Shown here one piece after another: positions 27,974 through 36,534 of a stretch of DNA of 55,087 bases (positions are counted from its first letter, which is position 1; every line of letters begins with the position of its first letter). The notes below the pieces were generated by a model. It ran no database searches, was not told the origin of the DNA, and saw only the letters and a list, made by a program, of their open reading frames with translations. A program made the position numbers and the translations under genes. Source of the stretch: Chitinophaga pinensis (GTDB lineage Bacteria; Bacteroidota; Bacteroidia; Chitinophagales; Chitinophagaceae); contig CALQSB010000019.1 in NCBI GenBank assembly GCA_943333125.1, positions 1 to 55,087 of the forward strand. The letters run 5' to 3'.

Positions 27974-28972
27974 ATGTATTATATGAAAATAGAACAGCTA
28001 ATAGTACAGTATCTGTATCTGAACAAAAAAGTTACACTCGAAAACATTGGCACTTTTCGTTTGTTGAAAGAGATTGATACTCAACCTAATGGTGATCAGC
28101 CAATCATCCTTCCTGAAAATTCAATTGAATTCGAATTCAATATTAAGGCTCCACAAGAAGAAGGACTAATTAAATACATTGTTGAGCAAACCAGAAAATT
28201 CAGACCGCTTGCTATCTCCGATCTTGAATCTTTTTCTATACTTGGTAAGCAATTTTTAAATCTGGGTAAACCTTTAACGATCAAGGATCTTGGTACTATT
28301 CAGAAAAGTCAAAATAATGAGTACTTATTTACTCAATGCTTAACGATTGAAGGAAAAGCTGATGGTAGTTCTGCAGCTGATCAAAACAAACCTTCTAAAT
28401 TGGAGGAATTCAAAAAAATAGACTTCTCTTCTCCTGCTCCAATAATTTCAAAGAAAAAATTTATCATACCCGTTGTGGTAATTGTATTGATCCTTTGTTC
28501 GCTGATATTACTTTATTCGAAATTCAATAAAAAAGAAAAAACAGAAGCCGTTATTCTGCCAATAGAAAAAACAGAACAGCCTCCAGTTGTAAGCCCGCCT
28601 ATCGTTGCTGTAGAAACAACCAAGGCTCCAATTGTTGCTGATACCATTAAGGTTCCTGTTCAGCAAGTCGCTCAAACGCCTCCCCCTCCACCTAAAGATA
28701 CTGTTGTAAAAACCCCTCCACCTAAACCCGTGGTGAAACCCTCCACTAATTTCAAAGTTGTAGTTAGAGAATACACCGACAAAGAATCTGCAGAAAAAGG
28801 ACTGATTGCTTTATCAAGATTTGAATTTGGAAAAAACATTTTGATGTACACCAGAGATTCTATTTCTTACAAACTGGCTGTACCGGTTAGGGGCTATTTA
28901 AAAGACTCTTCAAGAATTAAAGATTCAGTTAAAGTATTATTTGGAAAGAAAACATTTATCGATTTGAATTAA
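27974..28972 (+). CDS. HU-like/SPOR membrane protein
   Basis: A 332-residue protein in three parts: an N-terminal HU/CCDC81-like domain pair (about 1-120; LYLNKKVTLENIGTFRLL and PLTIKDLGTIQKSQ), one membrane segment about 160-177 (FIIPVVVIVLILCSLILLYS), a Pro/Thr/Val-rich linker, and a C-terminal SPOR-like domain (about 250-332; FKVVVREYTDKESAEKGL). Bacteroidota proteins of this build are thought to bind denuded glycan at the septum. A second ATG three codons in (27983) is possible. Confidence 0.82.
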   Translation: MYYMKIEQLIVQYLYLNKKVTLENIGTFRLLKEIDTQPNGDQPIILPENSIEFEFNIKAPQEEGLIKYIVEQTRKFRPLAISDLESFSILGKQFLNLGKPLTIKDLGTIQKSQNNEYLFTQCLTIEGKADGSSAADQNKPSKLEEFKKIDFSSPAPIISKKKFIIPVVVIVLILCSLILLYSKFNKKEKTEAVILPIEKTEQPPVVSPPIVAVETTKAPIVADTIKVPVQQVAQTPPPPPKDTVVKTPPPKPVVKPSTNFKVVVREYTDKESAEKGLIALSRFEFGKNILMYTRDSISYKLAVPVRGYLKDSSRIKDSVKVLFGKKTFIDLN

Positions 28973-29089
28973 GTCTTTTTGTAAACTTTAATATTCTTTA
29001 ATAGCCTATTTTTTCCTGAGTAGAACATTGCCTAAACCAGCACTTATATTTTTTTTAAAGACCAATTAAAACCCCAAAGCTTTACCAAA

Positions 29090-29152
29090 CGTTCCTATGG
29101 AACGAAATAAATTCCATATTTCGGAATAAAGACAAAGTGTTCCTATGGAACA
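29090..29152. repeat. Cluster of three short GTTCC/GGAAC inverted repeats
   Basis: CGTTCC-TAT-GGAACG (29090-29104), ATTCC...GGAAT (29111-29127) and TGTTCC-TAT-GGAACA (29138-29152) lie in a row just before the second MITE-like copy. Two of the three have the same core with flanking bases that differ but still pair. Confidence 0.6.
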
Positions 29153-29172
29153 ATGCTGAAGTGAGATTTTTT

Positions 29173-29349
29173 AACCGAGATTTTGCAGTTGAAATCTATT
29201 ACAAGAAAAAAATGCTGCAAAGACAAGAATTTGCTAGATATTTTGATGTCCACATAATTCATTATGCTTTCGTCCAAAATATCGGCTCAAACACCCGTCT
29301 TTATTGCCTTTTTCCCTTTCATCACAATTCCAACTGCAACATCCGGGTT
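29173..29349. mobile_element. MITE-like 177-bp element, copy 2
   Basis: Same length and orientation as the copy at 24695, about 94% identical by eye. The left end AACCGAGATTTTGCAGTTG and the reversed right end AACCCGGATGTTGCAGTTG form the terminal inverted repeat. It lies between the HU/SPOR gene and groEL, and its right end touches the groEL terminator. Confidence 0.75.
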
Positions 29350-29351
29350 TA

Positions 29352-29386
29352 AATAAAAAAAGCCCACTCTAATTAAAGAGCAGGCT
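29352..29386 (-). terminator. Intrinsic terminator of groEL
   Basis: AGCC (29361-29364)/GGCT (29383-29386) and CTCT (29367-29370)/AGAG (29377-29380) stack around a symmetric CA/CA loop. On the minus strand a T-rich tract follows. Confidence 0.75.
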
Positions 29387-29394
29387 GATATTTT

Positions 29395-29456
29395 GATTCT
29401 AGATGCTGGATTCTAGATGCTGGATGCTTATCACTCCTATATCAAGTATCCAGCTT
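29395..29456. repeat. 7-nt-period GATNCTG repeat, copy 2
   Basis: GATTCTA, GATGCTG, GATTCTA, GATGCTG and GATGCTT follow in 7-nt steps, then AGTATCCAGC in inverted orientation; GCTGGAT and ATCCAGC can pair. It lies between the groEL stop and its terminator, so it is in the groEL 3' untranslated region. Confidence 0.6.
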
Positions 29457-29463
29457 ATCTATC

Positions 29464-31101
<1,638 letters not shown>

Positions 31102-31207
31102 ATTGTTATAATTTTTAGAGTTTGTTAATTTAAAGGAATTAAAAATTCAAAAGTAAAAAGTAAAGAAGTCAATTTTTTGAATTTTGAATATTCAATTTTG
31201 AATTATT

Positions 31208-31489
31208 TTAAACGATGGCGAGTATATCCGATTCTCTCATTATCAAATAATCAAGGCCTTCAACAGAAATTTCGGTTCCGGCGTATTTGCCGTATAATAC
31301 GGTGTCACCAGCTTTTACGGTAACTGGTTCGTCTTTTTTACCAGGTCCTGCAGCAATAACAGTTCCGCGCTGAGGTTTTTCTTTTGCAGTATCCGGGATG
31401 ATAATACCACCAGCAGTTTTTTCTTCTGCCGCTGCAGGTTTCACGATTACTCTGTCATGTAGTGGAGTAATGTTTAGCTTTTTTGCCAT
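31208..31489 (-). CDS. groES: Co-chaperonin GroES
   Basis: A 93-residue lid of the chaperonin. [20 protein letters not shown] carries the mobile loop, followed by [14 protein letters not shown] and a C-terminal strand with [11 protein letters not shown]. First gene of groES-groEL. A TACATTTG -7 box lies about 50 bp upstream and a short hairpin (TACCC/GGGTA, 31521-31538) is in the leader. Confidence 0.98.
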   Translation of the reverse strand: MAKKLNITPLHDRVIVKPAAAEEKTAGGIIIPDTAKEKPQRGTVIAAGPGKKDEPVTVKAGDTVLYGKYAGTEISVEGLDYLIMRESDILAIV

Positions 31490-31540
31490 AATTCTATATT
31501 TTATTTTGATTTAAAATTAATACCCGTGTTTTTGGGTACG

Positions 31541-31548
31541 CAAATGTA
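31541..31548 (-). promoter_or_regulatory. -7 box of the groES-groEL promoter
   Basis: TACATTTG on the minus strand matches TANNTTTG. A TTTG lies 14 nt further upstream, shorter than the usual -33 spacing. Confidence 0.5.
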
Positions 31549-31682
31549 GGCTAATATTGTACCAAACGTCAGAATTGGAATTGTTGACATAATTTATACT
31601 CGATTGTCAGATAAACCCTGCTTAAAACGGACAAATTTTCACTTTATCAATATCTTAATTGGAAGTAGCTTTTAAAAAACCT

Positions 31683-31690
31683 TAAATTTG
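31683..31690 (+). promoter_or_regulatory. -7 box of the nusB operon
   Basis: TAAATTTG matches TANNTTTG, 24 bp before the nusB ATG. Confidence 0.45.
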
Positions 31691-31714
31691 CGCTCTTAAT
31701 TAAAGAGAAAAGAG

Positions 31715-32647
31715 ATGATCAGCAGAAGAAATATCAGGGTTAAAGTGATGCAGACATTATATACTGTTGATAGCGTAAGCGGCGATACTAAGCCTGGAGA
31801 GCCCGCCGTTATTCTTAAAACCAAAATTGAGCAAAGCCGTAATCTATTTACCTATCTTGTTTTTTTCCTAACAGAAGTAGCCAGATATGCAGAAACTGAT
31901 TCTCGTCAGAAAGCCAGTAAACACCTCCCAACCGAAGGTGATTTAAACATCAATACAAAAATTTCCGGCAATTCGATATTATGGAAAACAATTGAAAACA
32001 AGAGTTTCAATATCGTTTTGAAAGAAATGGGCTTTGAAAATCTCATCGATACTGATCTTTTAAAAAAGACATACAACGAACTGGCTCTCACTGAAAATTA
32101 CAAGGATTATATTGAAACACTTTCCAGAGAAAAAAAATCTGAGAAGAAAATCCTAGAATTTATATTTACTCAACTTATGTTGCCTAATGAAAATTTCATT
32201 AGCCATGTTGAAGAATTGTTTATCAATTGGGATGACGATGCGGAGTTGATGCATACGCTGGTTTTGAATTATTTAAATAAATTTGAAGGGTATGATTTTA
32301 CAGAAATTCTGAGTAAAGAAAAAACAGATTTTGCACAGGGTCTGCTTAAAACTGTAATTGAAAAAGAACCTTTTACGCTGGAATTAATTAAGCCTAAATT
32401 AAATAATTGGGATGCCGACAGAATTGCCGCTTTAGATTTAATTATTTTACAGATGGGCGTTTGCGAGTTTCTGTTTTTTGAAACAATTCCAACAAAGGTT
32501 ACCATCAATGAATATATTGACATCGCAAAAGCATATAGTACCGTACAAAGCGGACAATTCATTAATGGACTTCTTGACAATATCCATAAAGAGCTGACTG
32601 CTGAAAACAAGATCAATAAAAAAACTTTTAAAAACAGTACGTTATAA
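31715..32647 (+). CDS. nusB: Transcription antitermination factor NusB (long form)
   Basis: Binds boxA RNA in rRNA antitermination. The RNA-binding start MISRRNIRVKVMQTLYTVDS is at the N-terminus, and the C-terminal NusB fold covers about 190-305 (DRIAALDLIILQMGVCEFLF, then IDIAKAYSTVQSGQFINGLL). At 310 residues it is twice the E. coli length because of an extra helical region in between, as is usual in Bacteroidota. First gene of nusB - DUF1573 - yajC, with 15-bp and 35-bp gaps. Confidence 0.93.
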   Translation: MISRRNIRVKVMQTLYTVDSVSGDTKPGEPAVILKTKIEQSRNLFTYLVFFLTEVARYAETDSRQKASKHLPTEGDLNINTKISGNSILWKTIENKSFNIVLKEMGFENLIDTDLLKKTYNELALTENYKDYIETLSREKKSEKKILEFIFTQLMLPNENFISHVEELFINWDDDAELMHTLVLNYLNKFEGYDFTEILSKEKTDFAQGLLKTVIEKEPFTLELIKPKLNNWDADRIAALDLIILQMGVCEFLFFETIPTKVTINEYIDIAKAYSTVQSGQFINGLLDNIHKELTAENKINKKTFKNSTL

Positions 32648-32662
32648 TATAATCTTAAGAAA

Positions 32663-33103
32663 ATGAAAAAAACGATTGTAATAATGCTGGGCGTTTACAC
32701 TTTTTTTTCTGGATGCGATATCAGAAATCAGGAAAAGAAAAATGCTGTCGCAGAAAAAAAAGAAATAAAGGAAATAATTGCCCCCACAACAGTTCAGGTT
32801 ATTGATACCACTTATGATTTCAACAAGGTAAAAGAAGGCGAAATTGTGGAGTATAATTACCGGTTTAAGAATACAGGAGATAAGCCATTAGTCATAGATC
32901 AAGTGCAAGGCAGCTGCGGATGTACCGTTCCAGAGAAGCCCGACCATCCTATTCTCCCAGGAGAAATTGGCTTTATCAAAGTGAAATTCAATAGCGAAAG
33001 AAGACCAGGCGAGGCTCATAAGACAATAACAGTAACCTCTAATGCCAATCCCGAATTCCCTACTTTAATTCTTAAGGGAACAGTAATCGGAAAAACAGAA
33101 TAA
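32663..33103 (+). CDS. DUF1573 lipoprotein
   Basis: A 146-residue lipoprotein with lipobox FSGC (C18), a charged linker and one DUF1573 immunoglobulin-like domain (about 48-140), including YDFNKVKEGEIVEYNYRFKN, SCGCTVPEKP and an RPGEAHKTITVTSNA strand. The domain is common in Bacteroidota surface proteins and has no proven activity. It lies 15 bp after nusB and 35 bp before yajC, a conserved type of neighbourhood in this phylum. Confidence 0.88.
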   Translation: MKKTIVIMLGVYTFFSGCDIRNQEKKNAVAEKKEIKEIIAPTTVQVIDTTYDFNKVKEGEIVEYNYRFKNTGDKPLVIDQVQGSCGCTVPEKPDHPILPGEIGFIKVKFNSERRPGEAHKTITVTSNANPEFPTLILKGTVIGKTE

Positions 33104-33138
33104 TTTTAAACTACTTTTTAATCATATAAAACCACAAC

Positions 33139-33468
33139 ATGCAAACATTAAATATTTTCTTACAAGCTTCTGCAGGAGGCGGAATGTCTAATCTTATTAT
33201 TTTAGTGATGATGATTCTCGTCTTCTGGTTGTTCATGATTCGTCCGCAAGCAAAAAAAGCAAAGCAGCAAAAACAATTCATGAATAATATTCAGAAAGGC
33301 GATAAAATTGTAACTATTGCCGGTATCCATGGCAGCATCAATAAAGTAAATGACGATGGAACGCTAAGTTTAGAAATAAACCCAGGCAGTTATATCAAAA
33401 TTGAAAAAAGTGCAATCAGCATGGAATGGACTGCGAATATTAATAAAGTTACTGAAGAGAAAAAGTAA
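33139..33468 (+). CDS. yajC: Preprotein translocase subunit YajC
   Basis: A 109-residue accessory of SecDF. One membrane segment of about 18-36 (NLIILVMMILVFWLFMIRPQ) is followed by the YajC signature RPQAKKAKQQKQF and GDKIVTIAGIHGSI. Its partner secDF is 3 kb downstream in the same window but in a separate transcript. A 14-bp perfect inverted repeat follows the gene. Confidence 0.95.
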   Translation: MQTLNIFLQASAGGGMSNLIILVMMILVFWLFMIRPQAKKAKQQKQFMNNIQKGDKIVTIAGIHGSINKVNDDGTLSLEINPGSYIKIEKSAISMEWTANINKVTEEKK

Positions 33469-33492
33469 TATTTTCTATCCGAAAAGTACATC

Positions 33493-33539
33493 TAAATAAA
33501 CCAAAGTACATTATATTTTAATGCGCTTTGGTTTATTTA
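33493..33539 (+). terminator. Terminator-like 14-bp inverted repeat after yajC
   Basis: Arms TAAATAAACCAAAG (33493-33506) and CTTTGGTTTATTTA (33526-33539) are perfect complements around a 19-nt loop, with a T-rich stretch after. The long loop is unusual for an intrinsic terminator, so another role is possible. Confidence 0.55.
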
Positions 33540-33547
33540 ATTTTATA

Positions 33548-33580
33548 TTCTCAACAATGTCTCCTGAAAGGGACATTGCG
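33548..33580. repeat. Dispersed hairpin repeat, copy 2
   Basis: TTCTCAACAATGTCTCC, loop, GGGACATTGCG. CAATGTCTC pairs with GGGACATTG. Relative to copy 1, one stem pair has changed from T-G to T-A, so pairing is kept. It lies downstream of yajC. Confidence 0.72.
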
Positions 33581-33656
33581 TGGATGTGAATGTAGCGTTT
33601 AAGCTTTAAAGGCTTTGCTACTGGAGACTGTAACCAAATTTATTAAATTACATTTT

Positions 33657-34241
33657 ATGAAAAAGAACACGTACGTTTTTTTATTCCTGATTACTCTTTT
33701 CAGCAATCTTCAAGCACAGCAAAACCCAAACTCATATTCATTAGATCAGTTAAAACGCATATTCAATCATGCTGATTATGCTGAAAAAGTTCTTTTAGAT
33801 TTTCAAAAAACAATGATAAATTTAAGAGAGCGTCCACAACTAAATGAAGCAATTCCTGGCGAAGTAATTTCCTGGAGTACAATGATTGGAGAATTTTCTA
33901 TTCAAAAAGTATATGTAATAGAAAATAACAAATTAAAAGAAGTGGAAGCATTACCTAAAGATGATTCTTTTTTGAAAAAACTAAACAGCTATGTCCCGGA
34001 AAAATCAAAGTTTTCCTACTCATCTGATTTGTGGAGCTTCCCATATGTTTATAAAAAAATGAACGACAATTTTTACCTGATAAAAGTTACTGTAAAATCA
34101 TTCAATTCATATCCTGAAATACCAAACGATGATATTTTAATATTTAATCTGGAATATAAAACTAAAGATTTTAAAGCATTTCGCTTAGTTAGATTGAAAG
34201 ACATACATACTGAAAAATGGACTGATGTTGCAGATTATTGA
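33657..34241 (+). CDS. Secreted hypothetical protein
   Basis: A 194-residue protein with a clear signal peptide (MKKNTYVFLFLITLFSNLQA, then QQ). The mature part is rich in Lys, Ser and aromatic residues and shows no domain that I recognise. The frame is open from a TTG at 33615, but the ATG at 33657 puts the signal peptide at the N-terminus. It is isolated between the yajC repeat region and coaE. Confidence 0.68.
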   Translation: MKKNTYVFLFLITLFSNLQAQQNPNSYSLDQLKRIFNHADYAEKVLLDFQKTMINLRERPQLNEAIPGEVISWSTMIGEFSIQKVYVIENNKLKEVEALPKDDSFLKKLNSYVPEKSKFSYSSDLWSFPYVYKKMNDNFYLIKVTVKSFNSYPEIPNDDILIFNLEYKTKDFKAFRLVRLKDIHTEKWTDVADY

Positions 34242-34419
34242 AAAACAAGAGAACAATCCGCATCTGCCGCTTATAAATGCTAAATCTCATGACTAGTTTT
34301 TCTGAAAAATGTACTTTCCTTTTTATAACTTCGCTCGGTCGAATATGGAAGAATGATTTCTATAAATTGCGAACTCCGGCATTGAAACGATAGCCTGGAT
34401 AATTCACAAAAACTGCATC

Positions 34420-35013
34420 ATGCTAAAAGTTGGACTCACTGGTGGCATTGGGAGTGGAAAATCCACTGTTGCTGCAATATTTGAAGTATTGGGAGTGCCA
34501 ATTTACTATGCCGATTTATCAGCAAAAAGACTGATGAATGAAGACCAATCCATTATAACATCCATCATTTCAGCATTTGGCAAAGACAGCTATATTAAAG
34601 GTCGCCTCAACAAAGATTATATTTCTGAGATTATATTTAATAATAAAGAAAAGCTGCAGTTAATGAACAGTATTATTCATCCTGCAACGATTGCTGCTGC
34701 TCACAAATGGATGTCAAAACAATCATCCCCATATGTAATCAAAGAAGCCGCATTGATTTTCGAGAGTCATTCTGAAAAAGAGCTGGATTATGTTATTGGA
34801 GTGAAAGCTTCAGAAGAAAATCGCATCAGCAGAGTGATGAAACGAGATCATATTTCAAAACAAGAAGTTCGATCAAGAATCAACGGCCAGATGAACGAAG
34901 AAGAAAAAATGAATAAATGTGATTTTATAATAACCAACGATGAAACTGCATTATTAATTCCACAGGTAATAGCGCTTCACAACAAACTTATTTCTTTGGC
35001 AATAATAAAATAA
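34420..35013 (+). CDS. coaE: Dephospho-CoA kinase
   Basis: Last step of coenzyme A synthesis. P-loop GGIGSGKST at 8-16, a DYISEIIFNN segment followed by NSIIHPAT, the KEAALIFES strand and the lid VMKRDHISKQEVRSRI. At 197 residues it is complete. It converges on the aminotransferase with a 1-bp gap. Confidence 0.95.
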   Translation: MLKVGLTGGIGSGKSTVAAIFEVLGVPIYYADLSAKRLMNEDQSIITSIISAFGKDSYIKGRLNKDYISEIIFNNKEKLQLMNSIIHPATIAAAHKWMSKQSSPYVIKEAALIFESHSEKELDYVIGVKASEENRISRVMKRDHISKQEVRSRINGQMNEEEKMNKCDFIITNDETALLIPQVIALHNKLISLAIIK

Positions 35014-35014
35014 T

Positions 35015-36208
35015 TTATTGTAAATCAAATAATGCTTTTTTCAATTTCGCAAATCCTTTTTCAATATTTTCAATACTGTTTGCAAAAGACAATCTGATAC
35101 AATTAGGTTCCCCAAAAGCAGATCCGGTTACAGATGAAACATTTGCGGTATTGAGTAAGTACATGCAAAGTTCATCCGCATTTTTTATCAGCGCTCCGTC
35201 TGGCGTAGTTTTACCAAAATAATATTTCACATCCGGGAAAACATAAAATGCACCTGGTGGTTCGCTGCAAATAATATTAGGAATTTCTTTTAAAAGCTGC
35301 ATTACTTTAAATCTTCGGGATTTAAAAGCCGCAACCATTTCCTGAGTAGGCGACATATCTCCTAACAAGGCTGCAATAGCAGCTCTTTGTGCGATAGCGT
35401 TAGTAGCACTGGTGAATTGCCCCTGAAGTTTGTCGCACGCCTTGGCTACAATTAGTGGGGCTGCAATATAACCAAGCCTCCACCCTGTCATTGCATATCC
35501 TTTGCTTAATCCATTTATTACAATCGTTCTATCTTTAACAGCAGTAAACTGTGCAATGCTTTCATGCTTTCCCTGATAATTGATGTACTCATAAATCTCA
35601 TCACTCATTATAAAAATATCAGGATGTTTTTCAAAAACCTTTACCAGTGATTCTAATTCGTCTTTTGAATACAAAGCCCCTGTAGGATTACAAGGCGAGG
35701 AAAACATAAATAGTTTAGACTTTGACGTGATGTTGCTGGCAAGTTCTTCAGGAGTTATTTTATATCCATTATCAAAACTAGTTTTTACTAAGATGGGTTT
35801 CCCTCCGGCAAGCTTTACAATTTCGCTGTAGGTAACCCAGTATGGAGTTGGAATGATTACTTCATCATCTTTATCTACAATAGCCAGAACCATATTTGCA
35901 ATACTTTGTTTGGCTCCCGTGCTTACCACAATTTGTTCAGGTGTAAATTCTAGTCCATTGTCTCTTAATAATTTTGTGCAAATAGCCTGACGAAGATCCA
36001 GAAATCCCGAAACTGGCGTATAATGACTATAATTATCATCTATTGCTTTTTTAGCAGCATCTTTAATATGTTGAGGAGTATCAAAATCGGGTTCACCCAA
36101 ACTTAAATCGGTAATATCTATTCCCTTGGCTCTTAATTCTCTTCCCAATTTTGCCATTTTCAGCGTTTCGGGCTCATTGAAGCGGTTCAACAGAGACGAT
36201 AATTGCAT
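35015..36208 (-). CDS. aspC: Aspartate-type aminotransferase (class I, PLP)
   Basis: A 397-residue class I/I-gamma aminotransferase. SLGEPDFDTP is near the N-terminus, NPTG is at 174-177, the Schiff-base lysine is K236 in NGLSKGYAMTGWRLGY, and the substrate-carboxylate arginine is in the C-terminal CIRLSFANS. Aspartate:2-oxoglutarate transfer is likely, but related I-gamma enzymes also use prephenate or aromatic acids. It has its own -7 box 19 bp upstream of the start. Confidence 0.9.
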   Translation of the reverse strand: MQLSSLLNRFNEPETLKMAKLGRELRAKGIDITDLSLGEPDFDTPQHIKDAAKKAIDDNYSHYTPVSGFLDLRQAICTKLLRDNGLEFTPEQIVVSTGAKQSIANMVLAIVDKDDEVIIPTPYWVTYSEIVKLAGGKPILVKTSFDNGYKITPEELASNITSKSKLFMFSSPCNPTGALYSKDELESLVKVFEKHPDIFIMSDEIYEYINYQGKHESIAQFTAVKDRTIVINGLSKGYAMTGWRLGYIAAPLIVAKACDKLQGQFTSATNAIAQRAAIAALLGDMSPTQEMVAAFKSRRFKVMQLLKEIPNIICSEPPGAFYVFPDVKYYFGKTTPDGALIKNADELCMYLLNTANVSSVTGSAFGEPNCIRLSFANSIENIEKGFAKLKKALFDLQ

Positions 36209-36226
36209 ATAAATAATTTAATTGGA

Positions 36227-36234
36227 CAAATCTA
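36227..36234 (-). promoter_or_regulatory. -7 box of aspC
   Basis: TAGATTTG on the minus strand matches TANNTTTG, 19 bp before the aspC start. Confidence 0.4.
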
Positions 36235-36475
36235 TATATTATTATCCATACGGATTTTGAAGGATTTAAATTACTATTCAAATGAAGTTCATTTGGTTTA
36301 AAATTGATTCATAAAACATCTAATATTAAAAGAAAAAATCAAAATAATGCTTAGAAAAATTGCAATAACAAGAATAATTTTACAATTTAGCACCCTGTTT
36401 ATCAATAATTTGAGAATTAAACTGTGTAATTAGGAACCAAATTCGTTATCAAAGTTAAACGATAGCTTTTTCCCC

Positions 36476-36483
36476 TATCTTTG
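36476..36483 (+). promoter_or_regulatory. -7 box of secDF
   Basis: TATCTTTG matches TANNTTTG, 52 bp before the secDF ATG. Confidence 0.45.
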
Positions 36484-36534
36484 CACACCTAAAATTATTA
36501 ACAACTTTGTTGTCATTTTAAAGAACATTAACAC

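Larger units (their letters stand above)
36209..36534. other. 326-bp divergent intergenic region aspC/secDF
   Basis: AT-rich, with no open frame and no repeat of the window's families. It holds only the two promoter boxes: TAGATTTG on the minus strand (36227-36234) for aspC and TATCTTTG on the plus strand (36476-36483) for secDF. The secDF leader is about 50 nt. I see nothing else in it. Confidence 0.6.

Noticed and set aside
29137..29352. 71-residue frame across MITE copy 2
   Set aside because: The frame is not kept as a gene in copy 1 and has no family look; the element is better explained by its terminal inverted repeats.
31490..31714. CIRCE operator upstream of groES
   Set aside because: No TTAGCACTC...GAGTGCTAA repeat; only a short TACCC/GGGTA hairpin is present.
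33615..33656. TTG start of the secreted protein at 33657
   Set aside because: It would bury the signal peptide; the ATG at 33657 gives a normal one.
34242..34419. Regulatory element or RNA upstream of coaE
   Set aside because: I looked for hairpins, boxes and frames and found nothing convincing.
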